A stretch of DNA of 64,000 nt from Pseudomonadota bacterium (GTDB taxonomy: Bacteria > Pseudomonadota > Alphaproteobacteria > Sphingomonadales > Sphingomonadaceae), in assembly GCA_023400405.1 (NCBI GenBank), contig JAEXFD010000055.1:96155-160154 (forward strand). The letters are read 5' to 3'. Shown piece after piece: positions 1-8,066 of the stretch. Below the pieces are notes generated by a model, which was not told the origin of the DNA, did no database searches, and worked only from the letters and a program-made list of their open reading frames with translations. The position numbers and the translations under genes are program-made. Within the stretch, counting starts at the first letter, position 1; the number at the start of each line of letters is the position of its first letter.

Positions 1-59
1 GGCGTGAAGTCGGGCAAGGGCGGCCGCTCGTTGCGCGGCACGGGAGTCCGGTTCTGCAT
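1..59 (-). CDS. Partial gene, N-terminus only, possibly SOS-regulated
   Basis: The ATG at 59-57 is preceded by a strong ribosome binding site (GGAGG at 69-65, five bases upstream). The frame stays open to the window edge and gives 19 residues beginning MQNRTPVPRNERPPLPDF. The start is convincing because of the Shine-Dalgarno sequence, the Pro/Arg-rich but open frame, and the LexA-type box about 65 bases upstream. Too little is visible to name a product. It need not be a DNA-repair gene. Confidence 0.6.
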   Translation of the reverse strand, partial: MQNRTPVPRNERPPLPDFT

Positions 60-124
60 GTGCGCCTCCGCGAATCAGGGTGCGAAGGGCCTAATCGGGA
101 AACACGCCTGTAGGACAGCCTTTT

Positions 125-139
125 GTTCTATTTTTGTTC
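125..139. promoter_or_regulatory. LexA (SOS) box, GTTC-N7-GTTC
   Basis: The direct repeat GTTC (125-128), seven A/T-rich bases, GTTC (136-139) matches exactly the LexA operator known from alphaproteobacteria. It lies 66 bases upstream of the leftward start codon at 59 and beyond the 3' end of the gene at 155-718. The only start it can serve is the truncated leftward gene. The A/T-rich surroundings stand out in this GC-rich sequence. Confidence 0.6.
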
Positions 140-154
140 ACGGCACTAAGGCGC

Positions 155-718
155 TCAGGGCAGGGGCAGCCGGACTCCGCCCTCGTCCACGGCCTCGGCC
201 GGCGCCTTCAGGTCGTCCAGCGGAATCGCCACGCGGCCGCTCTTGTCGGCCTTCTTGCGGAAAGGGCGGGCCACCGCGCCGGCGGCATCGCCGACCAGCT
301 TGAAGAAATCGCTGCCCTCGCCCGGCTCCTCGCAGCAGCTGTTCGGGTCGATCAGCTTCCCCACGCCGCGGATCAGCGTCGTGCCCGCGCCGAACAAGTT
401 GATGCCGGTGCCGCAGCCTTCCGAACGGGTGGCGCAGGGCGCCAGGGTCATCGCCATCGCCCCGGCCCCGCTCACGTCAGGATTGCCCGGCATCGGCCGG
501 TCGGGAATGCCGCGCTCCGTCGGCAGCGGCAGCCGCGGTTGCTGCTCGCGCTGGCCGCACACGACGATCTCGTCCTTGGTCCGCGCCGAGGCGCAGGGAT
601 CGACGAGGATCGACCAGCGCTGCGGCTGCACGGAGGCGACGGCCTGCGCCGGTCCTGCGGGCTGCGCCCGCTCGTCCTGCCACGCGGCCGTGGCGAACAT
701 CAGCATCAGCAACGGCAT
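155..718 (-). CDS. Exported hypothetical protein (187 aa)
   Basis: A short hydrophobic N-terminus (residues 2-12) ending near AAWQ suggests a signal peptide. The sequence TKDEIVVCG at 48-55 is a pattern I associate with small periplasmic proteins of sphingomonads. Cysteines at about 42 and 54 and a later CC pair suggest disulfides in the periplasm. The rest is rich in Pro, Gly and basic residues with no catalytic motif. The start at 718 has GGAGGG five bases upstream. The upstream intergenic region is filled by a structured repeat. Function unknown. Confidence 0.65.
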   Translation of the reverse strand: MPLLMLMFATAAWQDERAQPAGPAQAVASVQPQRWSILVDPCASARTKDEIVVCGQREQQPRLPLPTERGIPDRPMPGNPDVSGAGAMAMTLAPCATRSEGCGTGINLFGAGTTLIRGVGKLIDPNSCCEEPGEGSDFFKLVGDAAGAVARPFRKKADKSGRVAIPLDDLKAPAEAVDEGGVRLPLP

Positions 719-831
719 GCACGCCCTCCAACCCAGTCCGAGATCAACCGGCCGCGAAGCCGAGGATCAAAGCCAACCAGAGGCTGGCGGACATTGCAAG
801 CGCGGAGGGCTGCGCCTCAGAAGCTTTGTGC

Positions 832-1017
832 AAATGCGCGGAAGAGCGCATTTCGAAGCGGCACCGGCCCGCTCCCCCATCCGGCCAGCCATATGATACT
901 GCCGTTGGGAGGGTGAGGTCGGTCATGCCCCCGGCATGACCTGAACAGCGCGGGGCGCTGTTCACCTCACACTGGTGGGGGAGCGGGCCGGTGCCGCAAT
1001 GCGCCGATCGGCGCATT
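832..1017. repeat. Nested branched palindromic element with three-way-junction core
   Basis: Read from outside inwards: an 8-bp hairpin (832-839 with 846-853); a perfect 22-bp inverted repeat (858-879 with 976-997); and a core at 913-970. The core is a 7-bp stem (913-919 with 964-970) closing two perfect 9-bp hairpins with 3-base loops (921-941 and 943-963). A final 8-bp hairpin lies at 998-1017. The core recurs at 53666-53723 and the outer part resembles 40271-40386. The element fills the 312-base gap between the genes at 718 and 1031. I see no gene in that gap. Confidence 0.85.
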
Positions 1018-1030
1018 TCCAAACTGACTC

Positions 1031-1414
1031 TCAGAAGCTTTCGACGCGCTCGGTGGGCGGCTTCATCCGGATCGCCCCGTCCTTCGCCTCGAAGCTGTAG
1101 GTTCGGTGGACGATCCGCCCTTCCTTGGGCAGCGCGACTTCATAGGAGGTCGAGGAAAGCGCCTTGATCTCCGAAATGCCGCCGCCGGCGCGATCCGGGT
1201 CCTTGGCGACATCGTCGAGCAGCATGCGGATCATGCACAGCGAGCGGCTGGTCGGATCGTTTTCGCATTTCTGTTCTGACATGACGGCTCCCTTGCCGGT
1301 TTCGATGGGCGCTTGCGCATTTTCCGCCGCGCTTCGTTCGCTGCAACCCGCCAGCGCGACGGCCGCCAGGGTGAGGACGGAACGCCAGCCGCGCATCGGC
1401 TTCGATTTGATCAT
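1031..1414 (-). CDS. Small lipoprotein of unknown function (127 aa)
   Basis: The protein begins with a basic stretch, a hydrophobic segment and a lipobox LAGC with the lipidated Cys at residue 24, so it should be an envelope lipoprotein. The mature part of about 100 residues has two Cys (QKCEND and SLCMIR) and no motif I recognise. Three ATGs lie at 1423, 1420 and 1414. A GGGGAG sequence sits immediately before 1423, so 1414 has the best spacing (nine bases) and gives a clean signal peptide. The first ATG overlaps the stop of the upstream metzincin-like gene (ATGA), so the two are probably translated together. Confidence 0.7.
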   Translation of the reverse strand: MIKSKPMRGWRSVLTLAAVALAGCSERSAAENAQAPIETGKGAVMSEQKCENDPTSRSLCMIRMLLDDVAKDPDRAGGGISEIKALSSTSYEVALPKEGRIVHRTYSFEAKDGAIRMKPPTERVESF

Positions 1415-1419
1415 GGCCA

Positions 1420-2280
1420 TCATCTCCCCGGCAGCAGCTTGGTGACGAGCGTCCCGGCTTCGAATTCGGCGACGGTGCGCGGATAGATGCGCCGCATCAC
1501 CAGTTGCGAAGCGCGCCGCTTGGCCGGCGCCGGGTTGTAGATTCGCGATGCCGGCTGGGCCGCGGCGAAATCGTTGAAGGCGCCGAGCCACGCCGCGCCG
1601 TGCATCGTATCGAGCCGCATCCCGCCGCCCATCACCGAATTCTTGTCCTGGTCCGACGTGCCGTAGCACGGGGTGTCGTTGGTGTTGCCGGTCGCCGGGC
1701 ACCCGCGCTGCCCGATCGCGACATGGCCCAGGCCGAGCAGATGGCCGATCTCGTGGACATGGGCGCGCTGGAGAATCGGCTTGCCCTTGCTGTCATAGGC
1801 CTTGGGAACGAGGTTGGTGTCCTTGCTGTCGTACAAGGTGGCGTGCGATCCGAACCAGCTCTCGCTCGCGGCCAGCCGCACGACATCGATCGTGTGGTGG
1901 TGAAATCCTTCGCTGGCATCGCTGCCGATCAGCCGGAAGCGGCAAAAGCCGTTCGGGACGAAGACATTGGTGCCGGCCTTGATCGCGAAGGCGCCCAGCC
2001 GATTGTCGATCCAGAACTTGGAGTCCCAATAGGCCTGGGCCGAGCTGCAGAACGATGCCTTCCAGGCCCGCCACGCCGCCGGAGTCCATTTCACGATCTG
2101 GCGCGGCGTGCCGCTGGACGAGCCGTAATCGTTGTACGTGCCGGTCGCTGCCCCATTGGCGGGATTGATCGCGCGGAATCCGATCCGCATTTCCAGCGTC
2201 AGGTCCAGATTGACCCTAGCCGAACATTTGGTGACGTCGAGAAACGCGTCATATCTCGGGTAACGCTTCTTAACTGCCAC
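1420..2280 (-). CDS. Metzincin-like zinc metalloprotease
   Basis: The protein carries HEIGHLLGLGH, the elongated HExxHxxGxxH zinc site of metzincins (His 176, 180 and 186, Glu 177 in the 286-residue form). A downstream DKNSVMGGGM stretch could supply the Met-turn. Several Cys (FCSS, GFCRF, GCPATG, PCYGT) suggest an oxidising compartment, yet no signal peptide is visible from the chosen GTG at 2280. The frame is open further upstream to 2397, but that part reads as non-coding and runs up to the typA terminator. AGGA lies directly before the GTG, so the start is uncertain. Downstream it overlaps a lipoprotein gene. Substrate unknown. Confidence 0.65.
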   Translation of the reverse strand: MAVKKRYPRYDAFLDVTKCSARVNLDLTLEMRIGFRAINPANGAATGTYNDYGSSSGTPRQIVKWTPAAWRAWKASFCSSAQAYWDSKFWIDNRLGAFAIKAGTNVFVPNGFCRFRLIGSDASEGFHHHTIDVVRLAASESWFGSHATLYDSKDTNLVPKAYDSKGKPILQRAHVHEIGHLLGLGHVAIGQRGCPATGNTNDTPCYGTSDQDKNSVMGGGMRLDTMHGAAWLGAFNDFAAAQPASRIYNPAPAKRRASQLVMRRIYPRTVAEFEAGTLVTKLLPGR

Positions 2281-2396
2281 TCCTAACTCTCCGCAGCCGA
2301 ACCGATCTCCGCCATGATCGTCCCGAACGGCGGCGAGTCGATAAGGTTGCGACGGTCCACGCCAAATCCGCGGCGAGGCGCAGCGCCCCGAAAGCA

Positions 2397-2424
2397 AAGA
2401 CGCCGGAGTTTCCCCCGGCGTCTT
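2397..2424 (-). terminator. Intrinsic terminator of typA
   Basis: A perfect 10-bp inverted repeat (2397-2406 with 2415-2424, 8-base loop) lies just after the typA stop codon. On the leftward strand it is followed by the T-rich stretch CTTTGCTTT. Confidence 0.7.
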
Positions 2425-2436
2425 CGTGTTCTTGCC

Positions 2437-4275
2437 TCAGGCCGCGGCGGCCGAGCGGTTGTGGCGCTTGCGCTCGTGCGGATCGAGGAAGCGCTTGCGC
2501 AGGCGGATCGACTTGGGCGTGACTTCGACCATCTCGTCGTCGTCGATATAGGCGATCGCCTGTTCCAGCGTCATCTTCTTCGGCGGGGTCAGGCGGATCG
2601 CATCGTCCTTGCCGCCCGAAGCGCGGAAGTTGGTGAGCTGCTTCGCCTTCATCGGATTGACTTCGAGGTCGTCGGTCTTGGCATTCTCGCCGACGATCAT
2701 GCCCTCATAGAGCGCCTCGCCATGCCCGACGAACAGGATGCCGCGTTCCTCGAGCGGGCCCAGCGCGTAACCCTGCGCTTCGCCGGCGCCGTTGGAGATC
2801 AGCACGCCGTTCTTGCGGCCTTCGATCTTGCCCTTGTACGGCCCGTATTTCTCGAACAGCCGGTTCATGATGCCGGTGCCGCGGGTGTCCGACAGGAACT
2901 CGCCGTGATAGCCGATCAGGCCGCGCGACGGCGCCGAGAAGGTGATGCGGGTCTTGCCGCCGCCCGAGGGACGCATGTCGGTCATCTCGGCCTTCCGCTG
3001 GTTCATCTTGTCGACGACCGTGCCCGAAAATTCGTCGTCGACGTCGATCACCACCGTCTCGTACGGCTCCTCGCGGCCGTCCGGCCCGTCGCGGAACAGC
3101 ACGCGCGGGCGGCTGATGCCGAGCTCGAAGCCCTCGCGGCGCATCGTCTCGATCAGCACGCCGAGCTGGAGCTCGCCGCGGCCGGCGACTTCGAAGCTGT
3201 CCTTGTCCTCGCTCTCGGTGACCTTGATCGCGACGTTGGATTCGGCCTCGCGCTCCAGGCGGTCGCGGATCATGCGGCTGGTGACCTTCGAGCCTTCGCG
3301 GCCCGCCATCGGCGAATCATTGACCGCGAAGCGCATCGACAGCGTCGGCGGATCGATCGGCTGCGCCTTGATCGGCTCGCTGATCGAGGTGTCGGCGATC
3401 GTGTTCGCCACCGTGGCGACGGTGAGGCCGGCGAGGCTGATGATGTCCCCCGCCCGCGCTTCGTCGACCGGCACGCGCTCGAGCCCGCGGAACGACATGA
3501 TCTTCGAAGCGCGGCCGGTCTCGATCACCTTGCCGTCCATGTCGAGCGCATGGATCGCCTGGTTGAGCTTGACCGTGCCCGACTGGACGCGGCCGGTGAG
3601 GATGCGGCCGAGGAAATTGTCGCGATCGAGCAGCGTCACCAGGAAGCTGAACGGCGCGTCCTCGTCGAGGGCCGGCGGCGGCACATGATCGACGATCTTC
3701 TGGAACAGCGGCGTCAGCGTGCCTTCGCGCGCCTCGGGATCGTCCGAGGCATAGCCGTTGCGGCCCGAGGCATAGAGCACCGGGAAATCGAGCTGCTCGT
3801 CGGTTGCTTCGAGCGTCACGAACAGGTCGAACACTTCGTCGAGCACTTCCTGCACGCGCGCGTCCGAACGGTCGATCTTGTTGACCACCACGATCGGCTT
3901 GAGGCCGAGCTTCAGCGCCTTGCCGGTGACGAACTTGGTCTGCGGCATCGCGCCTTCGGACGAATCGACGAGCAGGATCACGCCATCGACCATCGAGAGG
4001 ATCCGCTCCACTTCGCCGCCGAAATCGGCGTGGCCGGGCGTATCGACGATGTTGATGCGGATCGCTTCGCTCGCGCCCGGCGGCGTCCAGTCGACCGAGG
4101 TCGGCTTGGCGAGGATGGTGATGCCGCGCTCTTTCTCCAAGTCATTGGAATCCATCGCTCTTTCTTCAACGCGCTGGTTGTCGCGGAAAGTGCCGGATTG
4201 GCGGAAGAGCTGGTCGACGAGCGTGGTCTTGCCGTGATCGACGTGGGCGATGATCGCCACGTTGCGGAGATTCAT
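2437..4275 (-). CDS. typA: Translational GTPase TypA/BipA
   Basis: Ribosome-associated GTPase involved in 50S maturation and stress or low-temperature growth in other bacteria. The 612-residue length fits the family. GTPase motifs are in order: G1 AHVDHGKT at 10-17, G3 DTPGH at 78-82, G4 NKID at 132-135. EF-G-like domains follow and end in the family-typical C-terminal domain (RIRLRKRFLDP-like tail). The ATG at 4275 fits the N-terminus MNLRNVAIIAHVDHGK of other TypA proteins. It is monocistronic: a hairpin terminator follows and the next gene upstream is divergent. Confidence 0.95.
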   Translation of the reverse strand: MNLRNVAIIAHVDHGKTTLVDQLFRQSGTFRDNQRVEERAMDSNDLEKERGITILAKPTSVDWTPPGASEAIRINIVDTPGHADFGGEVERILSMVDGVILLVDSSEGAMPQTKFVTGKALKLGLKPIVVVNKIDRSDARVQEVLDEVFDLFVTLEATDEQLDFPVLYASGRNGYASDDPEAREGTLTPLFQKIVDHVPPPALDEDAPFSFLVTLLDRDNFLGRILTGRVQSGTVKLNQAIHALDMDGKVIETGRASKIMSFRGLERVPVDEARAGDIISLAGLTVATVANTIADTSISEPIKAQPIDPPTLSMRFAVNDSPMAGREGSKVTSRMIRDRLEREAESNVAIKVTESEDKDSFEVAGRGELQLGVLIETMRREGFELGISRPRVLFRDGPDGREEPYETVVIDVDDEFSGTVVDKMNQRKAEMTDMRPSGGGKTRITFSAPSRGLIGYHGEFLSDTRGTGIMNRLFEKYGPYKGKIEGRKNGVLISNGAGEAQGYALGPLEERGILFVGHGEALYEGMIVGENAKTDDLEVNPMKAKQLTNFRASGGKDDAIRLTPPKKMTLEQAIAYIDDDEMVEVTPKSIRLRKRFLDPHERKRHNRSAAAA

Positions 4276-4483
4276 GATGCTATCCTGGAAAGAGTTCGCG
4301 CGCCCCTACAGCAATTTGTGCGTTGCGGGAAGCCCGGGCGGATGCGGCCAGGCGGCGACCCAAGGCACGCTTCACGGTTCGTCCCCTCGAAAGGGCGATT
4401 GGAGCGATCTTCGTCATCGGCCATTCTGATGCCCGAGCGCGCCGTGAACGACGGCGCCAATCCAGACCGACGAAGGGAATATC

Positions 4484-5059
4484 ATGGCCGAACCGCTGAA
4501 GATCCTCATCATCCTGGGCAGCGTCCGCGAAGGGCGGATGGCGGCGCCGGTGGGCGAATGGGTGGCGGCGCAGGCGGCGGCGCGCGACGGGCTGGCCTGC
4601 GAGCTGATCGACCTCAAGGCATGGGACCTGCCCTTCTATCCCTATCCCAAGCCGCCCGCGGCGGGCGACTATCGCGACCCGCTGCAGATCCGCTGGGCCG
4701 AGAAGATCGCCAGCGCCGACGGCTATGTGCTGATCTGCCCCGAGTACAATCACGGTCCGCCCGCAGTGCTGAAGAACGCGCTCGATTTCGTCTATGCCGA
4801 ATGGCACCGCAAGCCGATGGCCTTTGTCGGCTATGGCGGCAATGGCGGCGCGCGATCGATCGAGCAGCTGACGATGGTGGCGCGCGAACTGCGGACCGCG
4901 GCGCTGGAAGCCTCGGTCCATATCATGAGCGCCTGGGGCAAGGTGAAGGACGGCGTCTTCACCGGCGACGACAAGGACGTGAAGTGGCTCGGCCATTTGT
5001 TCGACGAAGTCGAATGGTGGGGCCGGGCGCTGAAGACGGCGCGGAAGGCGAGTCAGTGA
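4484..5059 (+). CDS. NADPH-dependent FMN reductase family protein
   Basis: Flavodoxin-like fold protein of 191 residues. It has the phosphate-binding loop GSVREGRM at 12-19 and the flavin-contacting PEYNHG at 86-91, both diagnostic of NAD(P)H-dependent FMN or quinone reductases (ArsH/ChrR-like branch). It should reduce FMN, quinones or other electron acceptors in the cytosol. No signal peptide. It stands alone, divergent from typA, with a 208-base spacer that must hold both promoters. The physiological substrate cannot be read from the sequence. Confidence 0.85.
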   Translation: MAEPLKILIILGSVREGRMAAPVGEWVAAQAAARDGLACELIDLKAWDLPFYPYPKPPAAGDYRDPLQIRWAEKIASADGYVLICPEYNHGPPAVLKNALDFVYAEWHRKPMAFVGYGGNGGARSIEQLTMVARELRTAALEASVHIMSAWGKVKDGVFTGDDKDVKWLGHLFDEVEWWGRALKTARKASQ

Positions 5060-5134
5060 CCTGGCGGCAGCGCACGCTTGTATATTCTGGTAGGAACCGT
5101 GCGACCGAAACGACCTGGCTGCGTTTTAGCTGAC

Positions 5135-5865
5135 ATGAACCCCGATCCGATCATGATCGCCCGGCGGCTACTGGACAGGGCGGAGAAAGAACTGATCGAG
5201 CGGATCATCGCCGCCGGCAGTTCTGCCGTCGCAGAGGGGGCGGGAGCGGTGCGTGGCTATTTCCTCTCCGAACTCCAGGAATTCATGACAGCGCTTGGCA
5301 AGCTGCCCCATGCCACGGCGAACTGGATTCTCGATCTCGATCGCGGCTGGCAGGCCCGGCGGCTGACGCGCGTCGAGATTCAGCTAGTGCTGGAAGCCTA
5401 TGGCGACCGGATCAATCCGGCCGATGTGCGGATCGTGAAAGGCGAGGCCTGTCGGCTTGGGCGGCGCTCGCCTTCCGCAAGGGCAATCCCGCAATCACCT
5501 TGGGCAACACCATCTACATCAAGGCGAACCTGGGAAATCTGACCCATAGCGACTTATCGAAATCACTGCGTGGCATCGAGATGCTCCTCCACGAATATAC
5601 CCACGTCGTGCAATATGCCACTTTGGGCTTCGCCACTTTCGGACGACGCTACGCCGCAGAGCTTCGCGCCAGCGGCTATGATCCGGACAAGCTTTACGAC
5701 TACCAATCACGGAACAACGACTGGCGCCACGAGACGCTGGAGGGCCGAGCTCAGATCGTGGGCGATCTCGCCAAGGCCCGCAAGATACCCGCGAATCCAA
5801 ACAACAGCACACTCGCCAACGCACTGCGCAACAAGCTCAAGGGGACCGGCATCTATGCCCAATAG
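5135..5865 (+). pseudogene. Frameshifted DUF4157/eCIS-core-like metallopeptidase
   Basis: Two reading frames join into one protein. The first (from ATG 5135) runs to GDRINPADVRIVKGE near 5445. The second continues GLSAWAALAFRKGNP, then TLGNTIYIK and LLHEYTHVVQY (HExxH zinc site), ending at 5865. Inserting a single G in the run near 5446-5450 restores a continuous frame with a sensible join, so one base has been lost by mutation or sequencing error. The motif series ITLGNTIY...HExTHVVQ is that of DUF4157 (eCIS core) domains found near secreted toxins and contractile systems. No toxin or tail genes are near. The start lacks a clear ribosome binding site. Confidence 0.65.
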
Positions 5866-6232
5866 CGCAGTCCTGGCGCTATTGCTCGTCGCGCCTTGCC
5901 TGGTCGCCTGCCAGCAGGGCGCAGAAATCAGGATCGAACAGAAAGACGGTGTCACAAGCTTCGACGTGGTCCGCATCCGGGCCGACAAGCCCGCGTGCAT
6001 ACACGATCTTTCGGTCTATGAAGGGAACCCCGACGGCAAGCCGCCGATGTGGAATATTGTCGCGAGCGAGGGGGCGCCCTGCGTCACCCATGTCGAATTT
6101 CCCAAAGTCCCCGCCGGCTTCTCACAGGACGACGGGACGCCGGCGCTGAAGCTGAAACCCGGCCAGAGCTATCATGTCGAGGCATCGGGCGGCCCGGGCT
6201 GGATCGCATTCAACGCTTTCACTGCGCGGTAA
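5855..6232 (+). CDS. Small lipoprotein, partner of the DUF4157-like gene
   Basis: A 125-residue protein beginning MPNSAVLALLLVAPCLVAC, with the lipobox ending at Cys 19, so it is lipidated in the envelope. The mature domain looks like a compact beta protein with two further Cys (PACIHDL and APCVTHV) and a C-terminal PGWIAFNAF. The start overlaps the last codons of the preceding frameshifted peptidase gene by 11 bases, so the two form a transcriptional unit. Its role may be to accompany or inhibit that peptidase, but this is only inferred from position. Confidence 0.65.
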   Translation: MPNSAVLALLLVAPCLVACQQGAEIRIEQKDGVTSFDVVRIRADKPACIHDLSVYEGNPDGKPPMWNIVASEGAPCVTHVEFPKVPAGFSQDDGTPALKLKPGQSYHVEASGGPGWIAFNAFTAR

Positions 6233-6268
6233 TCGGTCGCCAAGCGGCTGGGGGAATCGTCGTTCACC

Positions 6269-7984
6269 TCATCCCGCCAGCGCGGCAGTGCACTTCGCCG
6301 GGTCGGCGGCGAAGCGGGGCTTGTCGAGCTTGATCTGCTGGGTACGGATCGTCTGCTTGCCGGCCGGGCGGAAGGTGACGGTGCGCTTGGTGGCGCCGTC
6401 CTGGACCTCAACCACATAGTCGACCGTGGAATTGCCCGGCTCGCCGGCGATGCGGCGGAGGATCTTCATGCCGTTGCGCAAGCCAGCGGCATAAGCGTTG
6501 GATGCAGGATCGACGCCGGTGAGGACGTTGCCGGCCTTGCTGGTCGCATCGACGTCCCAGCCGCGCTCGAACACCGGACGGTCCGTCGTCTTGACCCTGG
6601 CACAAGCACCGAACGCGTCTTCGGGGAGCAGCACGAAATCGCCGCGGGTGAGATAGCGATCGACGTCCGGCCGGATGTCGAGCCCGGCGCGGCCGATCTG
6701 ATCGACGACCGCGGTGGTGAGCAGCGGCATTTCCTTAACGCCGCGCAGGCGGTCGCGCTGAGCGCGCAGCACCGTGTCGAGATCGCCGAGCCGGCGCGCC
6801 AGGAGCTGGCGGTCCCAGAGGGCGGCGAGCAGGGCGCCGCGCTGATAGGGCAGCTTCTGCGCAGTCTCGTCGCTCCAGAATTTCGCAGCGGCATCGGCGT
6901 TGGGCGCGGCGCGGAAGGGCGAGGCGGCATAGGCACGCAGCACGTCGTTCCAGCTCTCGACGAATTGCTCGGGCGTCCACAGGCCCGAGCGCAGCATCAG
7001 CCGGCGGGCGTAGAAATCGGTGAAGCCTTCGCTGACCCAGTAAGCCTCGGGCTCGGTCTTGTCGTCGTTCATCCGGCCGAGCTGGCGCGAATTCCAGCTG
7101 TGGAAATATTCGTGCGCGAGCAGCCAGGCGAGGCCGGGGAGCGGCGCGTCATGATCGAGCCAGGTGGCGAAGGCATCACTGCGGCCGGTGCCGCCATAGC
7201 TGAGCGTGCCCGGGCGGCCGACCAACGGGATCGCAGTGATCAAGAAGGGGCCGGGCCGGGGATCGCGCCAGAAATCGCGCTCGATGGCGACGACCTTTTC
7301 GGCGAGCGTGTCGAAGGCCGCAACGTCGAAGCCGAAGCTGCCGACATGGGCGACGCGGACCGGAGCGCCGTTGACCATCGTCCGAGTGACGACGAGATCG
7401 CGGCCGCCGATCGCAATGCTTTCGAGGATGTCGGCGACGGTGCGCTTCTGGCCGAGCAGCCCGATGCGATGCTCGGTATCCGAGGCGAAGCCGAAGCCCT
7501 TCGGCCCTTCGAAGCGGAAATCGGCCGGTGCCTGGTCGCGGCCGACCGGACGGGCATAGAGCACTTCGCCGACCGAATAGAACCAGCCGGGCCGGACCAC
7601 CGGCCGCGCCTGCTCGCTATCCTCCACGCTGGGATCGGCGGCATAGGCCGAGACAATGCGATAGCGCAGGGTGAGCCGCGCGCCGGGGCGCGAATGGACG
7701 ATCGCGCCGCCATTGGGCGCGGGATCGACCTTGTCGGCGCCGTCCACGATCAGATCGCGCGCCCATTGGCCGAGCTCGTGCTCGCCGGCCCAGCCATCGG
7801 CCCAATCGATCGTGGTGATGCCCGAAGCATCGGCGGCGAGGCGGATGGTGACGTCGAGGCTGGTCAGGCCCTCCGGGCCGGGATGGGCGGCGAGCGTGTA
7901 GGACACCTTGCGGTCCGGCGCCGCCTGCGCCGTGCTCCCCATCGCCAGCAGGGCCGCCGCCGCGGCCAATCGCATCCATTGCAT
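6269..7984 (-). CDS. M61 family peptidase (glycyl aminopeptidase type) with PDZ domain
   Basis: Exported 571-residue protein: signal peptide of about 21 residues (cleavage near AQA-A), an N-terminal beta-sandwich, a thermolysin-like catalytic domain with HEYFHSWN (zinc His 291 and 295, Glu 292) and the third ligand in WVSEGF (Glu 319), then a PDZ-like segment (AYAAGLRNGMKILRRI). This is the M61 order. A start at 7984 has AGGGGG seven bases upstream. A much longer open frame to 8395 exists but is antisense to the lipoprotein at 8067-8405 and lacks this site. It probably trims small amino-acid peptides in the periplasm. A second, longer M61 gene lies at 17813. Confidence 0.9.
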   Translation of the reverse strand: MQWMRLAAAAALLAMGSTAQAAPDRKVSYTLAAHPGPEGLTSLDVTIRLAADASGITTIDWADGWAGEHELGQWARDLIVDGADKVDPAPNGGAIVHSRPGARLTLRYRIVSAYAADPSVEDSEQARPVVRPGWFYSVGEVLYARPVGRDQAPADFRFEGPKGFGFASDTEHRIGLLGQKRTVADILESIAIGGRDLVVTRTMVNGAPVRVAHVGSFGFDVAAFDTLAEKVVAIERDFWRDPRPGPFLITAIPLVGRPGTLSYGGTGRSDAFATWLDHDAPLPGLAWLLAHEYFHSWNSRQLGRMNDDKTEPEAYWVSEGFTDFYARRLMLRSGLWTPEQFVESWNDVLRAYAASPFRAAPNADAAAKFWSDETAQKLPYQRGALLAALWDRQLLARRLGDLDTVLRAQRDRLRGVKEMPLLTTAVVDQIGRAGLDIRPDVDRYLTRGDFVLLPEDAFGACARVKTTDRPVFERGWDVDATSKAGNVLTGVDPASNAYAAGLRNGMKILRRIAGEPGNSTVDYVVEVQDGATKRTVTFRPAGKQTIRTQQIKLDKPRFAADPAKCTAALAG

Positions 7985-8066
7985 CGCCGATCCCCCTTTG
8001 CGCTTGGGCGCCACTGTCGCAGGCGATAATGAGCGAGGAATGAACGGCATGCGAGGGAGATTGGCA

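Noticed and set aside
913..970. tRNA-like cloverleaf
   Set aside because: It has only two arms plus the closing stem, no CCA end and no anticodon-loop geometry; it is a three-way palindrome, not a tRNA.
744..1022. A 92-residue leftward frame
   Set aside because: It lies almost wholly within the structured repeat 832-1017 and its sequence follows the palindrome, with no ribosome binding site.
2281..2397. N-terminal extension of the metzincin-like gene
   Set aside because: The extra 39 residues look non-coding and run into the typA terminator.
4272..4460. A 62-residue leftward frame upstream of typA
   Set aside because: No ribosome binding site or motif, and it sits in the promoter spacer.
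2314..5133. A 939-residue rightward frame
   Set aside because: It is antisense to typA and then runs through the FMN reductase in another frame; its His/Arg/Asp-rich composition is typical of shadow frames in GC-rich DNA.
5135..5865. Programmed frameshift in the DUF4157-like gene
   Set aside because: There is no slippery heptamer or strong downstream structure at the switch point; a lost G explains it better.
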